Positions 27,948-40,370 of a stretch of DNA of 64,000 nucleotides are shown one piece after another (the first letter of the stretch is position 1; each line of letters begins with the position of its first letter). Under the pieces are notes generated by a model. It was not told the DNA's origin and made no database searches. It saw only the letters and a program-made list of their open reading frames with translations. The position numbers were made by a program, and so were the translations under genes. The stretch comes from Pseudomonas sp. PIC25 (lineage in GTDB: Bacteria; Pseudomonadota; Gammaproteobacteria; Pseudomonadales; Pseudomonadaceae), in the NCBI RefSeq assembly GCF_002286785.1, contig NZ_MUJY01000057.1:1-64000 (forward strand), written 5' to 3'.

Positions 27948-28280
27948 TCACGCCGCCAGGCTGATCCGGGCCAGGGCGCGTTCGATGGCGCTCGAGTCGG
28001 TCGGCCGGACCAGCCGGGCCACTTCCTTGCCCTGATCGAGGAAGATCAGCGTGGGCCACAGCGTCACCCGGAACGACCGCCCCAGCGGGCGGCCCTTGCC
28101 GTCTTCGATCTTGATATGGCGGATTTCCGGGTGCCGGGCGAAAGCCTTGGCGAGGAGGGGTTGCGCCGCCTGGCAGTGCCCACACCAGGAAGCGCCGAAC
28201 TCCAGGACGGTCGGTTCTTCCAGGGCTTCCACTTCGGCGCGCGTCGGTTCGGTCGCGGGATAAATTCTGCTCATGTTCAT
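27948..28280 (-). CDS. Thioredoxin family protein (110 aa)
   Basis: Single thioredoxin-fold domain with the redox motif WCGHC in LEFGASWCGHCQAAQPLL near residue 32 and the cis-proline in VTLWPTLIFLDQG. It has no signal peptide, so it acts in the cytosol. The start is placed at 28280 (MNMSRIYPATEP). The upstream extension of the frame is repeat-derived sequence and has no ribosome site. A second in-frame ATG lies two codons later (28274). It is flanked by REP-like elements. The partner and substrate are unknown. Confidence 0.85.
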   Translation of the reverse strand: MNMSRIYPATEPTRAEVEALEEPTVLEFGASWCGHCQAAQPLLAKAFARHPEIRHIKIEDGKGRPLGRSFRVTLWPTLIFLDQGKEVARLVRPTDSSAIERALARISLAA

Positions 28281-28404
28281 GGGGCGATCTCGAAAAGCGG
28301 AGACACACCTTGTTAGAAGCTGTCCAAAGAGGTGTGTTCCCGTCCCCGACACCACGTCCACCCTGTGGGGGCGAATTCATCGCCCGGCGGACGTATGACG
28401 GCCC

Positions 28405-29442
28405 TCAGGCAGGTTTTCGCAACCGCCGCGTATTGACGATATCCACCGCGCGGGCCCGCAGTTGGCCGCAGCCGCCGTCGATATCCTGGCCGGCCGAGTT
28501 GCGTACCTTGGTCAGTACGCCGCGGCTGTGCAGGTAGCGAACCATCTGCACGATGCGCTCGCCGTCCGGGCGCTGGTAGTCGTCCATTTCCAGGCTGTTG
28601 TAAGGGATCAGGTTCATCACCGCGTACCTGCCCTTGAGCAGGCGCAGGATGCCGTCCATTTCTTCCTGGCTGTCGTTGATGCCCTTGAGCAGCGTCCACT
28701 GGTACTGGATGGGGTAGCCGACCTGACGGGCATAGGCTTCGCCCAGTTCGACCAGCTCCTCGGGAGCGATTTTCGGTGCACGGGGCAGCAGCTTCTCGCG
28801 CAGCGCGGCGTCGGTGGTGTGGAGGGAAAGGGCGAGGCCGGGTTTGACCCGCTGCTGCGGCAGGCGCTCGAACACGCGCATGTCGCCGACCGTGGAGAAC
28901 ACCAGGTTCTTATGGCCGATGCCGCCCTCGGTGCCGAGCAGGTCGATGGCTTCCAGTACGTTGTCCAGGTTGTGCGCCGGCTCGCCCATGCCCATGAAAA
29001 CCACCTTCTTCACCGGGCGGAAGCGCCGGGCAAGGGCGACCTGGGCGACGATTTCGGCGCTGCTTACCTGGCGCAGCAGGCCGCTCTTACCGGTCATGCA
29101 GAATACGCAACCCACCGCGCAACCCACCTGGGTCGAGACGCACAACCCGTCGCGGGGCAGCAGCACGCTTTCCACCATCTGGCCATCGTTCAGTTCCACC
29201 AGCAGCCGGGCGGAACCGTCGGCGGCCGGATGTTCCGAGCGCAACCGCGCCAGCCCGGCGAGTTGTTCGGACAGTGCGGGAAGCGCCTCGCGCACGCTGA
29301 GCGGCAGGAAGTTCTCCGCCTGTTGGTGGCGCCGACCGCTGTCGAGGGGCAGCCCCTTCAGCCAGGCACGGACGATCCGTCCGGCATGCCGGGGATTGGC
29401 GCCGAGGTCGGCGAGGCGTTGTTGGATTTCAGGGATGCGCAT
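28405..29442 (-). CDS. RlmN/Cfr-family radical SAM methyltransferase
   Basis: Radical SAM enzyme (345 aa) of the RlmN-Cfr family, which methylates adenine C2 or C8 in 23S rRNA (RlmN also tRNA). LCVSTQVGCAVGCVFC carries the methyl-transfer partner Cys followed by the CxxxCxxC 4Fe-4S ligands near residues 105-120. GMGEPAHNLDNV is the GEP SAM-binding motif. GQDIDGGCGQL near 325 supplies the second catalytic Cys. It is somewhat shorter than canonical RlmN (about 380 aa) and is not in the usual rlmN-pilF-ispG neighbourhood. It is therefore probably the second, RlmN-like paralog seen in Pseudomonas (near PA1839 in PAO1), and its target is uncertain. Confidence 0.85.
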   Translation of the reverse strand: MRIPEIQQRLADLGANPRHAGRIVRAWLKGLPLDSGRRHQQAENFLPLSVREALPALSEQLAGLARLRSEHPAADGSARLLVELNDGQMVESVLLPRDGLCVSTQVGCAVGCVFCMTGKSGLLRQVSSAEIVAQVALARRFRPVKKVVFMGMGEPAHNLDNVLEAIDLLGTEGGIGHKNLVFSTVGDMRVFERLPQQRVKPGLALSLHTTDAALREKLLPRAPKIAPEELVELGEAYARQVGYPIQYQWTLLKGINDSQEEMDGILRLLKGRYAVMNLIPYNSLEMDDYQRPDGERIVQMVRYLHSRGVLTKVRNSAGQDIDGGCGQLRARAVDIVNTRRLRKPA

Positions 29443-29967
29443 GGGGGGCGCATGCTACCACCGGCTGCGCTTGCCGCGTAGCGGGGGAGATGAGCCACCG
29501 GTCTGCGGGCCGAGGTTCAATGCCGCACTGGCTTAGAGTTTGATCATGGTCGCTAGGAAAGGCTCACAAGAGCCATTTCATCATTGCAAACAGGGTTACT
29601 CCATAATTGCGTAGGTTATATACAGTTGGAGACTCTGGCTACTTCATTGTTATCGATCATCACACGATAAACCGCATGTAATACGAAGCATGGCCGGCCC
29701 TGAAACAACGTGGCCCTCAACTGAACTATCTATAACAACCGAAAACGAATTCCGAACCACAGTAGGCGAGGGCTGGCGTAGCTCTCGATATCAATCGTGT
29801 GGCCGTTCCAGTTGTGAGTTGTCATAGTGCCAATCCTTGAGGTGAAAGTGGCTTATTCGTTTGGGATAAGTTTAAAAATGCTTCGCTTGAAAAGGCTGTT
29901 GGCGGCCTTGCGAGGTGGGATCTAATCGTTAAGCCGGTTTTATATGAATGTTAATGGGCCAAACTTT
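29443..29967. other. AT-richer intergenic stretch with a decayed gene
   Basis: The stretch is clearly lower in GC than its neighbours. The only supportable content is the pseudogene at 29616-29825 (listed separately). The rest shows no gene, RNA or strong hairpin. Confidence 0.5.
29616..29825 (-). pseudogene. Decayed small hypothetical gene
   Basis: A good start (AAGGA 8 bases before the ATG at 29825) opens a frame reading MTTHNWNGHTIDIESYASPR then LLWFGIRF, which stops at 29730-29732. Shifting frame, the text continues SVVIDSSVEGHVVSGPAML. In the first frame again it reads LHAVYRVMIDNNEVARVSN before a stop at 29616-29618. The alternating frames give a coherent protein-like text with a repeated VxID theme, which suggests a gene broken by at least two indels. 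The family is unknown to me. Confidence 0.45.
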
Positions 29968-30297
29968 TTATTCCGGCTCGTCATCGGCAGAAACAGCACT
30001 CAAACACTTCACCCGATGCTTACCCTCGTCGAGCATCCATACGTCTTCCTCGGCTCGATACTCGGCTTCCATCACCTGGTTGTAGCTGAAGCGCCACGTG
30101 CGGCGGTCGCGGCCGTCAAGGGCTTCGATGGTGAGTACGGTTTCCCCGCTGGCGAAGGGGTGGTCGGCTTCCGCGGCGGCATCGGTCTGGTCCAGCAGGT
30201 CTTCGTTGAGGCTGAACTGCCAGGCGTGCAGGCCGTCGATTTCCAGCATGTCGGCGGTTTCCAGTTGGTCGAGAAGGTAGAGGGGAGCGTCTGTCAT
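29968..30297 (-). CDS. DUF5629-like acidic protein (109 aa)
   Basis: Small acidic cytosolic protein (MTDAPLYLLDQLETADMLEI at the start) with many Asp/Glu and a conserved-looking TWRFSYNQVMEAEYRAEEDV segment near residues 68-88. It matches my recollection of the Pseudomonas-restricted DUF5629 family. It has no signal peptide or membrane helix. The start at 30297 is the first ATG giving this composition, and the longer frame upstream is Arg/Pro-rich non-coding text. It is divergent from the formate dehydrogenase operon. Function is unknown. Confidence 0.7.
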   Translation of the reverse strand: MTDAPLYLLDQLETADMLEIDGLHAWQFSLNEDLLDQTDAAAEADHPFASGETVLTIEALDGRDRRTWRFSYNQVMEAEYRAEEDVWMLDEGKHRVKCLSAVSADDEPE

Positions 30298-30687
30298 GGG
30301 CGTATCCGGGTTGGCTGGTCGAGGCGAGAGGGTAAGGGGCTCGCGTCGGGGGAACAAGCGTTGCGTTGCCGTCCTGCGCGTGGGTTCCACTGTGCTTGCG
30401 GCGGGGTACTACGCTTTCGGATAGCGACAGGTCTGCATCGCGGTTTCCGCTCCTTTCGTCCAGGGTCGGTTTCAGGATGTGGGGGGTCGTTCAGGGGCAA
30501 TTTCCAGGCGCTGGGAATGGCAAGCTGCCCCAATGCTCCGTACCAGTGCACGAAGAGGCCTGGGCGATGCACAAGGATGGCTCCAGCGAGGTCACGCTGC
30601 CGTGACGTGGCGTACGCTGCAGCCGAAGATTTCCGGATGGCCGCCGGTATGGGTCAGCGTCGTCCGTGATGCCGAGGAAAACGCTGC
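30298..30687. promoter_or_regulatory. Divergent intergenic region upstream of fds operon
   Basis: 390 bp without a supportable gene. It must contain the promoters of the fds operon (+) and the DUF5629-like gene (-). I find no clear sigma-54 or LysR box. The ribosome site GAGGAAAA lies just before fdsG. Confidence 0.4.
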
Positions 30688-31170
30688 ATGCCTGACGAGA
30701 CACTTCACCTGCCCCTGATTCTCAGCGTGCTGGAGCGCGAGAAGGACACCCCCGGTGCCCTGTTGCCGATCCTGCATGCCATCCAGGAGGGCGTCGGGTA
30801 TATCCCGGATGCCGCCGTCCCCGAGATCGCCCATGCCCTCAACCTCAGCCAGGCCGAAGTGCGCGGAGTGATCAGCTTCTACCACGACTTCCGTACCACG
30901 CCCCCGGCGCGTCATATCTTGCGCCTTTGCCACGCCGAGTCCTGCCAGAGCATGGGCGGCGCGCAATTGGCCGCGCAGTTGCGCGAGCACCTGGGGCTGG
31001 ACGACCACGGCACCACGGCCGACGGGCAGGTCAGCCTGCGGCCGGTCTATTGCCTGGGTGCCTGCGCCTGTTCGCCGGCCCTGGAACTGGATGGCCAACT
31101 GCACGCACGGCTCACCCCCGAGGGGCTGCGTGAGCTGGTCAACCGTTGCCTGGAGGATGGGACATGCTGA
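30688..31170 (+). CDS. fdsG: NAD-dependent formate dehydrogenase gamma subunit
   Basis: NuoE-like [2Fe-2S] thioredoxin-fold subunit (160 aa) of the soluble molybdenum formate dehydrogenase. The cluster cysteines are in LRLCHAESCQSMGG (C-x4-C near 78-83) and VYCLGACACSPALEL (C-x3-C near 119-123). The helical N-terminus with GALLPILHAIQEGVGYIP is typical of the NuoE family. It is the first gene of the operon and overlaps the next gene by 7 nt. Confidence 0.93.
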   Translation: MPDETLHLPLILSVLEREKDTPGALLPILHAIQEGVGYIPDAAVPEIAHALNLSQAEVRGVISFYHDFRTTPPARHILRLCHAESCQSMGGAQLAAQLREHLGLDDHGTTADGQVSLRPVYCLGACACSPALELDGQLHARLTPEGLRELVNRCLEDGTC

Positions 31171-32723
31171 CGCTGTGCATCCCCGGCGATTCGATTGCCC
31201 GCGCAGTAGGCGCGGATGAGGTGGCCGTGGCGCTGGCCCGCGAGGCCGAACGGCGCAACCTGCCGCTGGAACTCAAACGCACCAGTTCCCGTGGCCTCTA
31301 TTGGCTGGAGCCGCTGGTGGAGCTTGAGAGCGCCGACGGCCGCCTGGGCTTCGGCCCGATCACTTCCAAGGATGTCCCGTCCTTGCTGGATGCCTTGCAG
31401 GGCGATACCAGCACCCATCCGCTGGCACTGGGGCCGGTGGAGGAATTGCCCTATCTCAAGAGTCAGCAGCGCCTGATCTTCGCCCGCGCCGGCATTACCC
31501 GTCCGCTGTCCCTGGACGACTACCGGGACCTGGGCGGCTTCGAAGGGCTGGCCCGCGCCATCGGCCAGAGCGGCGAGGAAATCGTCGCCTCTGTGCTGGA
31601 TTCCGGCCTGCGAGGCCGGGGCGGTGCGGCGTTCCCGGCCGGGATAAAGTGGCGCACCGTGCGCGAGGCCAAGGCTGCGCAGAAGTACGTGGTGTGCAAT
31701 GCCGACGAAGGCGATTCCGGCACGTTCGCCGACCGTATGTTGATGGAGGGCGACCCCTTCCTGTTGATCGAAGGCATGGCCATCGCCGGCCTCGCGGTAG
31801 GTGCCAGCATGGGCTACATCTACGTGCGCTCGGAGTACCCGCAGGCGGCGCAAACCCTGCGCGCGGCCATCGATATCGCCCGCGAGGCCGGCTATCTCGG
31901 AGCCGACGTGGCGGGAAGCGGACGTGTCTTCGAACTGGAGGTGCGGGTCGGTGCCGGTGCCTACATCTGCGGTGAGGAAACCTCCCTGCTGGATTCCCTC
32001 GAAGGCAAGCGCGGCACGGTACGCGCCAAGCCGCCGCTACCGGCCCTGCAAGGGCTGTTCGGACTGCCGACCCTGGTGCACAACGTGCTCACCCTGGCTT
32101 CGGTGCCGATCATCCTGGCCCGTGGCGCACAGTTCTACCGCGACTTCGGCATGGGCCGCTCGTTGGGCACCATGCCGTTTCAACTGGCTGGCAACATCCG
32201 TCACGGTGGCTTGGTGGAGCGGGCTTTCGGCCTGACCCTGCGCGAGCTGGTGGAAGACTATGGCGGTGGTACGGCTACGGGCCGGCCGATCAAGGCCGCC
32301 CAGGTGGGCGGGCCGCTGGGTGCCTGGGTGCCGCCGTCGCAATTCGATACTCCGCTGGACTACGAGGCGTTCGCCGCCATGGGCGCAATGCTTGGCCACG
32401 GTGGTGTGGTGCTGGCCGACGACAGCCTGGACATGGCGCGCATGGCGCGTTTCGCCCTGCAATTCTGCGCCGAGGAGTCCTGTGGCAAGTGCACGCCGTG
32501 CCGCATCGGCTCCACCCGCGGTGTCGAAGTGGTGGATCGCCTCTTGGCGGCGCCCGACGATGCGACGCGGGATGAGCAGGTGATCCTGCTCAAGGACCTC
32601 TGCGACACCCTGACTTATGGCTCTCTCTGCGCCCTGGGCGGCATGACTGCCTACCCGGTGACCAGCGCGCTCAAGCATTTCCCTGCCGACTTCGGGCTGA
32701 AGTCTTCGGAGGCCGACCAATGA
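31164..32723 (+). CDS. fdsB: NAD-dependent formate dehydrogenase beta subunit
   Basis: NuoF-like diaphorase subunit (519 aa, cytosolic) that passes electrons from FMN to NAD+. The N-terminal 120 residues form a thioredoxin-like domain. The NADH site is GLRGRGGAAFPAGIKW near residue 150, the FMN site is VVCNADEGDSGTFADR near 180, and YIYVRSEYPQAAQTLRAAI is present. The 4Fe-4S ligands are in EESCGKCTPCRIGS near 440. The ATG at 31164 overlaps the end of fdsG, and the stop overlaps fdsA (ATGA). Confidence 0.94.
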   Translation: MLTLCIPGDSIARAVGADEVAVALAREAERRNLPLELKRTSSRGLYWLEPLVELESADGRLGFGPITSKDVPSLLDALQGDTSTHPLALGPVEELPYLKSQQRLIFARAGITRPLSLDDYRDLGGFEGLARAIGQSGEEIVASVLDSGLRGRGGAAFPAGIKWRTVREAKAAQKYVVCNADEGDSGTFADRMLMEGDPFLLIEGMAIAGLAVGASMGYIYVRSEYPQAAQTLRAAIDIAREAGYLGADVAGSGRVFELEVRVGAGAYICGEETSLLDSLEGKRGTVRAKPPLPALQGLFGLPTLVHNVLTLASVPIILARGAQFYRDFGMGRSLGTMPFQLAGNIRHGGLVERAFGLTLRELVEDYGGGTATGRPIKAAQVGGPLGAWVPPSQFDTPLDYEAFAAMGAMLGHGGVVLADDSLDMARMARFALQFCAEESCGKCTPCRIGSTRGVEVVDRLLAAPDDATRDEQVILLKDLCDTLTYGSLCALGGMTAYPVTSALKHFPADFGLKSSEADQ

Positions 32724-35596
32724 TCAACATCTTCGACCCCGCCAGCGATATCGACCTCGGTACCCCGGCCCGCGAAAGCGAGGTGCAGGTCAGCCTGACC
32801 ATCGATGGCCGCGAGATCAGCGTGCCCGCCGGCACCTCGGTGATGCGCGCCGCCGCACTGCTCGGCACCACCATTCCCAAACTCTGCGCCACCGAGAGCC
32901 TGGAAGCCTTCGGCTCCTGCCGTATGTGCCTGGTGGAAATCGACGGCATGCGCGGCTATCCGGCCTCCTGCACCACGCCGGTGAGCGAGGGCATGGTGGT
33001 GCGCACCCAGACCTCCAAGCTCGCCACCCTGCGGCGCAACGTGATGGAGCTGTACATCTCCGACCACCCGTTGGACTGCCTGACCTGTTCGGCCAACGGC
33101 AACTGCGAACTGCAGACAGTGGCGGGGCAGGTGGGCCTGCGCGAAGTGCGTTACGGCTATGACGGTGCCAATCACCTGGAAGAGGCCAAGGACGTATCCA
33201 ACCCCTATTTCGACTACGACCCGAGCAAGTGCATCGTCTGCAACCGCTGCGTGCGCGCCTGCGAGGAAACCCAGGGCACTTTCGCCCTGACCATCAGCGG
33301 TCGCGGCTTCGAGTCCCGCGTGGCGGCGGCCGGTGGCGAGAACTTCCTCGACTCCGAATGCGTGTCCTGCGGCGCCTGCGTGCAGGCCTGCCCGACTGCC
33401 ACGCTGATGGAGAAGAGCGTGGTGGAGAAGGGCCAGCCGGAGCGCAGCATCATTACCACCTGCGCCTACTGCGGCGTGGGCTGTTCCTTCCGCGCCGAGG
33501 TGAAGGGCGACCAACTGGTACGCATGGTGCCGGACAAGAACGGCCGGGCCAACCACGGCCACGCCTGCGTCAAAGGGCGTTTCGCCTGGGGCTATGCCAC
33601 CCATCCGGACCGCATCACCAAGCCGATGATCCGCAAACACATCGACGACCCCTGGCAGGAAGTCAGCTGGGACGAGGCGGTGAGCTACGCGGCCAGCGAA
33701 TTCCGCCGCATCCAGCTTAAGTACGGGCGCGACTCCATCGGTGGCATCACCTCCAGCCGTTGCACCAACGAAGAAGCCTACCTGGTCCAGAAGCTGGTAC
33801 GTGCGGGCTTCGGCAACAACAACGTCGACACCTGTGCGCGGGTCTGCCACTCGCCCACCGGCTATGGTCTCAAGCAGACCCTGGGCGAGTCGGCCGGCAC
33901 CCAGAGCTTCGATTCGATCATGCAGGCCGACGTGATTCTGGTGATCGGCGCCAACCCCACCGACGCCCACCCCGTCTTCGGCTCCCAGCTCAAGCGCCGC
34001 CTGCGCGAGGGCGCGCGGCTGATCGTCATCGACCCGCGCCGCATCGATCTGGTGGATTCGCCTCACGCCCGCGCCGAGCTGCACCTGGCGCTGCGTCCCG
34101 GCACCAACGTGGCCATGCTCAATGCCTTGGCCCATGTGATCGTCACCGAAGGGCTGGTCAATCAGGATTTCGTCGACGCCCGTTGCGAAGCGGCGGATTT
34201 CTCCCGCTGGCGCGATTTCGTCAGCAAGTCGGAGAACTCTCCGGAAATCCTCGGCCCGGTCTGCGGCGTGCCCGCTGCGCAGATCCGCGCCGCCGCGCGC
34301 CTGTATGCCACCGGCGGCAATGCGGCGATCTACTATGGCCTCGGCGTGACCGAGCACAGCCAGGGCAGCACCGCGGTAATGGCCATCGCCAACCTCGCCA
34401 TGGCCACCGGCAACATCGGCCGCGAAGGGGTAGGGGTGAACCCGCTGCGTGGGCAGAACAATGTGCAGGGCTCCTGCGACATGGGCTCCTTTCCCCATGA
34501 ATTGCCGGGCTACCGCCACGTCTCCAACGAGGCGGTGCGCGCCCAGTTCGAACAGGCTTGGGGTGTGACCCTGCAGCCCGATCCCGGCCTGCGCATCCCC
34601 AACATGTTCGAGGCGGCCCTGGACGGCAGCTTCAAGGCGCTGTACTGCCAGGGCGAGGACATCGCCCAGAGCGACCCCAACACCCAGCATGTCACCGCTG
34701 CGTTGTCGGCGATGGAATGCGTGGTGGTGCAGGACATCTTCCTCAACGAAACCGCCAAGTTCGCCCATGTGTTCCTGCCGGGCAGCTCCTTCCTGGAGAA
34801 GGACGGCACCTTTACCAACGCCGAGCGGCGCATTTCCCGCGTGCGCAAGGTGATGGAGCCGCTGGGCGGCAAGGCCGACTGGGAAGCGACCCAACTCCTG
34901 GCCAATGCTCTGGGCTACAAGATGGACTACAAGCATCCGTCCGAAATCATGGACGAGATCGCCCGTCTGACCCCGACCTTCACCCGCGTCAGCTACGCCG
35001 AATTGGACCGCCACGGCAGTCTGCAATGGCCTTGCAACGACACCGCGCCGGACGGCACACCGACCATGCACATCGAGGAATTCGTGCGTGGCAAGGGGCG
35101 CTTCATGCTCACCGGCTACGTGCCCACCGAGGAGAAGGTCAATAGCCGCTATCCGCTACTGCTGACCACCGGCCGCATCCTCAGCCAGTACAACGTCGGT
35201 GCCCAGACCCGACGCACCGACAACGTCGCCTGGCACGGGGAAGACCGCCTGGAAATCCACCCGACCGACGCCGAAAGCCGTGGCATCGTCGATGGCGACT
35301 GGGTCGGCGTCGGCAGCCGCGCCGGGCAGACGGTGCTGCGCGCCAAGGTCAGCGAGCGGGTGGCACCGGGCGTGGTCTACACCACCTTCCACTTCCCTGA
35401 ATCGGGGGCCAACGTGATCACCACGGACAACTCCGACTGGGCCACCAACTGTCCGGAATACAAGGTCACGGCAGTGGAAGTCTCGCGGGTCTACCAACCT
35501 TCCGAATGGCAAAAACGCTACCAGGCGTTCAGCGACGAACAACGGCGCCTGCTCAAGGAGCGCCGCCGCGCCGAGAAAGCAGAGGTACGTAGATGA
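32720..35596 (+). CDS. fdsA: NAD-dependent formate dehydrogenase alpha (catalytic) subunit
   Basis: Molybdenum bis-MGD formate dehydrogenase (958 aa, cytosolic) oxidising formate to CO2. The N-terminal [2Fe-2S] ferredoxin domain (GSCRMCLVEIDG near 72) is followed by a His-Cys segment and two 4Fe-4S clusters (KCIVCNRCVRACEE; CVSCGACVQACP). The proximal 4Fe-4S motif CAYCGVGCSF follows near 251. The catalytic Cys is at about residue 376 in CARVCHSPTGYGL and is Cys, not Sec. The C-terminal cofactor domain contains RTDNVAWHGEDRLEIHP. It is distinct from membrane-bound FdhF/FdoG types. It overlaps fdsB and fdsD by 4 nt. Formate is used as an auxiliary electron source yielding NADH. Confidence 0.95.
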   Translation: MINIFDPASDIDLGTPARESEVQVSLTIDGREISVPAGTSVMRAAALLGTTIPKLCATESLEAFGSCRMCLVEIDGMRGYPASCTTPVSEGMVVRTQTSKLATLRRNVMELYISDHPLDCLTCSANGNCELQTVAGQVGLREVRYGYDGANHLEEAKDVSNPYFDYDPSKCIVCNRCVRACEETQGTFALTISGRGFESRVAAAGGENFLDSECVSCGACVQACPTATLMEKSVVEKGQPERSIITTCAYCGVGCSFRAEVKGDQLVRMVPDKNGRANHGHACVKGRFAWGYATHPDRITKPMIRKHIDDPWQEVSWDEAVSYAASEFRRIQLKYGRDSIGGITSSRCTNEEAYLVQKLVRAGFGNNNVDTCARVCHSPTGYGLKQTLGESAGTQSFDSIMQADVILVIGANPTDAHPVFGSQLKRRLREGARLIVIDPRRIDLVDSPHARAELHLALRPGTNVAMLNALAHVIVTEGLVNQDFVDARCEAADFSRWRDFVSKSENSPEILGPVCGVPAAQIRAAARLYATGGNAAIYYGLGVTEHSQGSTAVMAIANLAMATGNIGREGVGVNPLRGQNNVQGSCDMGSFPHELPGYRHVSNEAVRAQFEQAWGVTLQPDPGLRIPNMFEAALDGSFKALYCQGEDIAQSDPNTQHVTAALSAMECVVVQDIFLNETAKFAHVFLPGSSFLEKDGTFTNAERRISRVRKVMEPLGGKADWEATQLLANALGYKMDYKHPSEIMDEIARLTPTFTRVSYAELDRHGSLQWPCNDTAPDGTPTMHIEEFVRGKGRFMLTGYVPTEEKVNSRYPLLLTTGRILSQYNVGAQTRRTDNVAWHGEDRLEIHPTDAESRGIVDGDWVGVGSRAGQTVLRAKVSERVAPGVVYTTFHFPESGANVITTDNSDWATNCPEYKVTAVEVSRVYQPSEWQKRYQAFSDEQRRLLKERRRAEKAEVRR

Positions 35597-35814
35597 GCAG
35601 CGAAAACCTGATCAAGATGGCCAACCAGATCGCCCAGTTCTTCGACTCCGAGCCGGACAATGCAGAGGCCGTGCATGGTGTACGCCAACACCTGCAAAGC
35701 TTCTGGACCCCCGCCATGCGCATCGAGCTGATGGCCTGGCAAGTGGAACACGGCGGCGCCTCCCTGCATCCCCTGGTGCAGGCAGCGTTGGCGGAGGTGG
35801 GGAGGGAGGTTTAG
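35593..35814 (+). CDS. fdsD: Formate dehydrogenase delta subunit
   Basis: Small FdsD-family protein (73 aa) with MANQIAQFFDSEPDNAEAV near the N-terminus and a HLQSFWTPAMRIEL segment, both typical of the delta subunit. The subunit is needed for assembly or cofactor insertion of the Fds complex. It overlaps fdsA by 4 nt, with no fdsC between. A hairpin near 35865-35889 may terminate the operon. Confidence 0.9.
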   Translation: MSSENLIKMANQIAQFFDSEPDNAEAVHGVRQHLQSFWTPAMRIELMAWQVEHGGASLHPLVQAALAEVGREV

Positions 35815-36207
35815 AAAGGCAGATTGGATTGCAAATAAAGAGGGTCATGTTGGGTGGGATACAGCGGCGCCGCAAGGCGCCCGCTGGAATGATGATTAGA
35901 CTTGAGCTGGATCATTCAGTTACGGGTCGTGCCCCCTATCTCCGCCTGAATCAGCTCTCATCTGGATGCTGAACTAGCTATAGGCGACCCACAAATGCAG
36001 GCGCACGTCTGAGCACGTACCAAGCGCTGTGTACTTTTCGTTTTTCTGTATTACATGGTCGGGATACAACAAGCCTGTGTAGAGGCCTAGCAAAAGTTGA
36101 TTTGCCACGCTCTACAAATACAGACCCTGACATTCCTGGCGCTCCAGCGCTTTCTAGAAGAATTTCTTGATGGCGGCCGGCAATTCGAGTTGCCGCAACG
36201 AATCGAG
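35815..36207. other. Lower-GC intergenic stretch after fds operon
   Basis: A hairpin with arms CAGCGGCGCC and GGCGCCCGCTG (about 35865-35889, one bulge) may end the fds transcript. It has no T tract. The remaining ~300 bp is AT-richer than average. It shows scattered stops in all frames and no gene I can support. Confidence 0.45.
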
Positions 36208-36468
36208 TTAGTACGACTGGGGTGGCTGGTTAGCGCCGTGAGCACTAAACTCATAAGGGAATCCAACGACATACAGTTTGTCTCCTACAGTAAGCAATGT
36301 GTTGCTCGGGAAGGAGTCCAGCTCTTCAAAATTTTTCGCCTTCTCTGCGGTGAAGCCACTGGCGTAGCTCAACGGCTGACGTTGCTCATCTAGGCAGCGG
36401 ATAAGGGCGGCTTTGAATGGCAATTCAAAGAGTTGGTTGAGTAGAGAGTTCTCTTCGGAGTTGTTCAT
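36208..36468 (-). CDS. Hypothetical protein (86 aa)
   Basis: Starts MNNSEENSLLNQLFELPFKA with AGGA 6 bases before the ATG at 36468. No family is recognised. The composition is balanced and protein-like (LLTVGDKLYVVGFPYEF near residues 57-73), with no signal peptide or membrane helix. Base composition is lower in GC than the neighbours, suggesting recent acquisition. It lies between fdsD and the 3' end of metH, on the metH strand, 49 bp after it. Confidence 0.5.
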   Translation of the reverse strand: MNNSEENSLLNQLFELPFKAALIRCLDEQRQPLSYASGFTAEKAKNFEELDSFPSNTLLTVGDKLYVVGFPYEFSAHGANQPPQSY

Positions 36469-36517
36469 GTTGCATCCTGAGTACAGGGGCGACCTTCCAT
36501 GATCGCCCGTCGCTCAA

Positions 36518-40210
<3,693 letters not shown>

Positions 40211-40370
40211 GGGGACTACCTGGGAATGCCGGAAAACGAGGTCGGGGATGATAGCAAACCTGCGCGGTTTCGGAGTGGACCACACTTTTGCATGAATTAT
40301 GCTCAAGTTGGATCGCTTCGCCGGTACGCCAAGCTAGAATCGCCGCTCAACCGCGCCAAGGACCCCTGTC

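Noticed and set aside
29535..29549. AGAGTTTGATCATGG, identical to the start of 16S rRNA genes
   Set aside because: The match ends after 15 bases and the downstream sequence has no rRNA similarity, so it is coincidence.
32651..35071. 806-aa open frame on the minus strand across fdsA
   Set aside because: Antisense to fdsA, no recognisable domain, and created by codon bias.
36087..36207. Peptide-like text (LELPAAIKKFF) after the 86-aa gene
   Set aside because: It lies beyond the stop codon in another frame with many stops, so there is too little to call a pseudogene.
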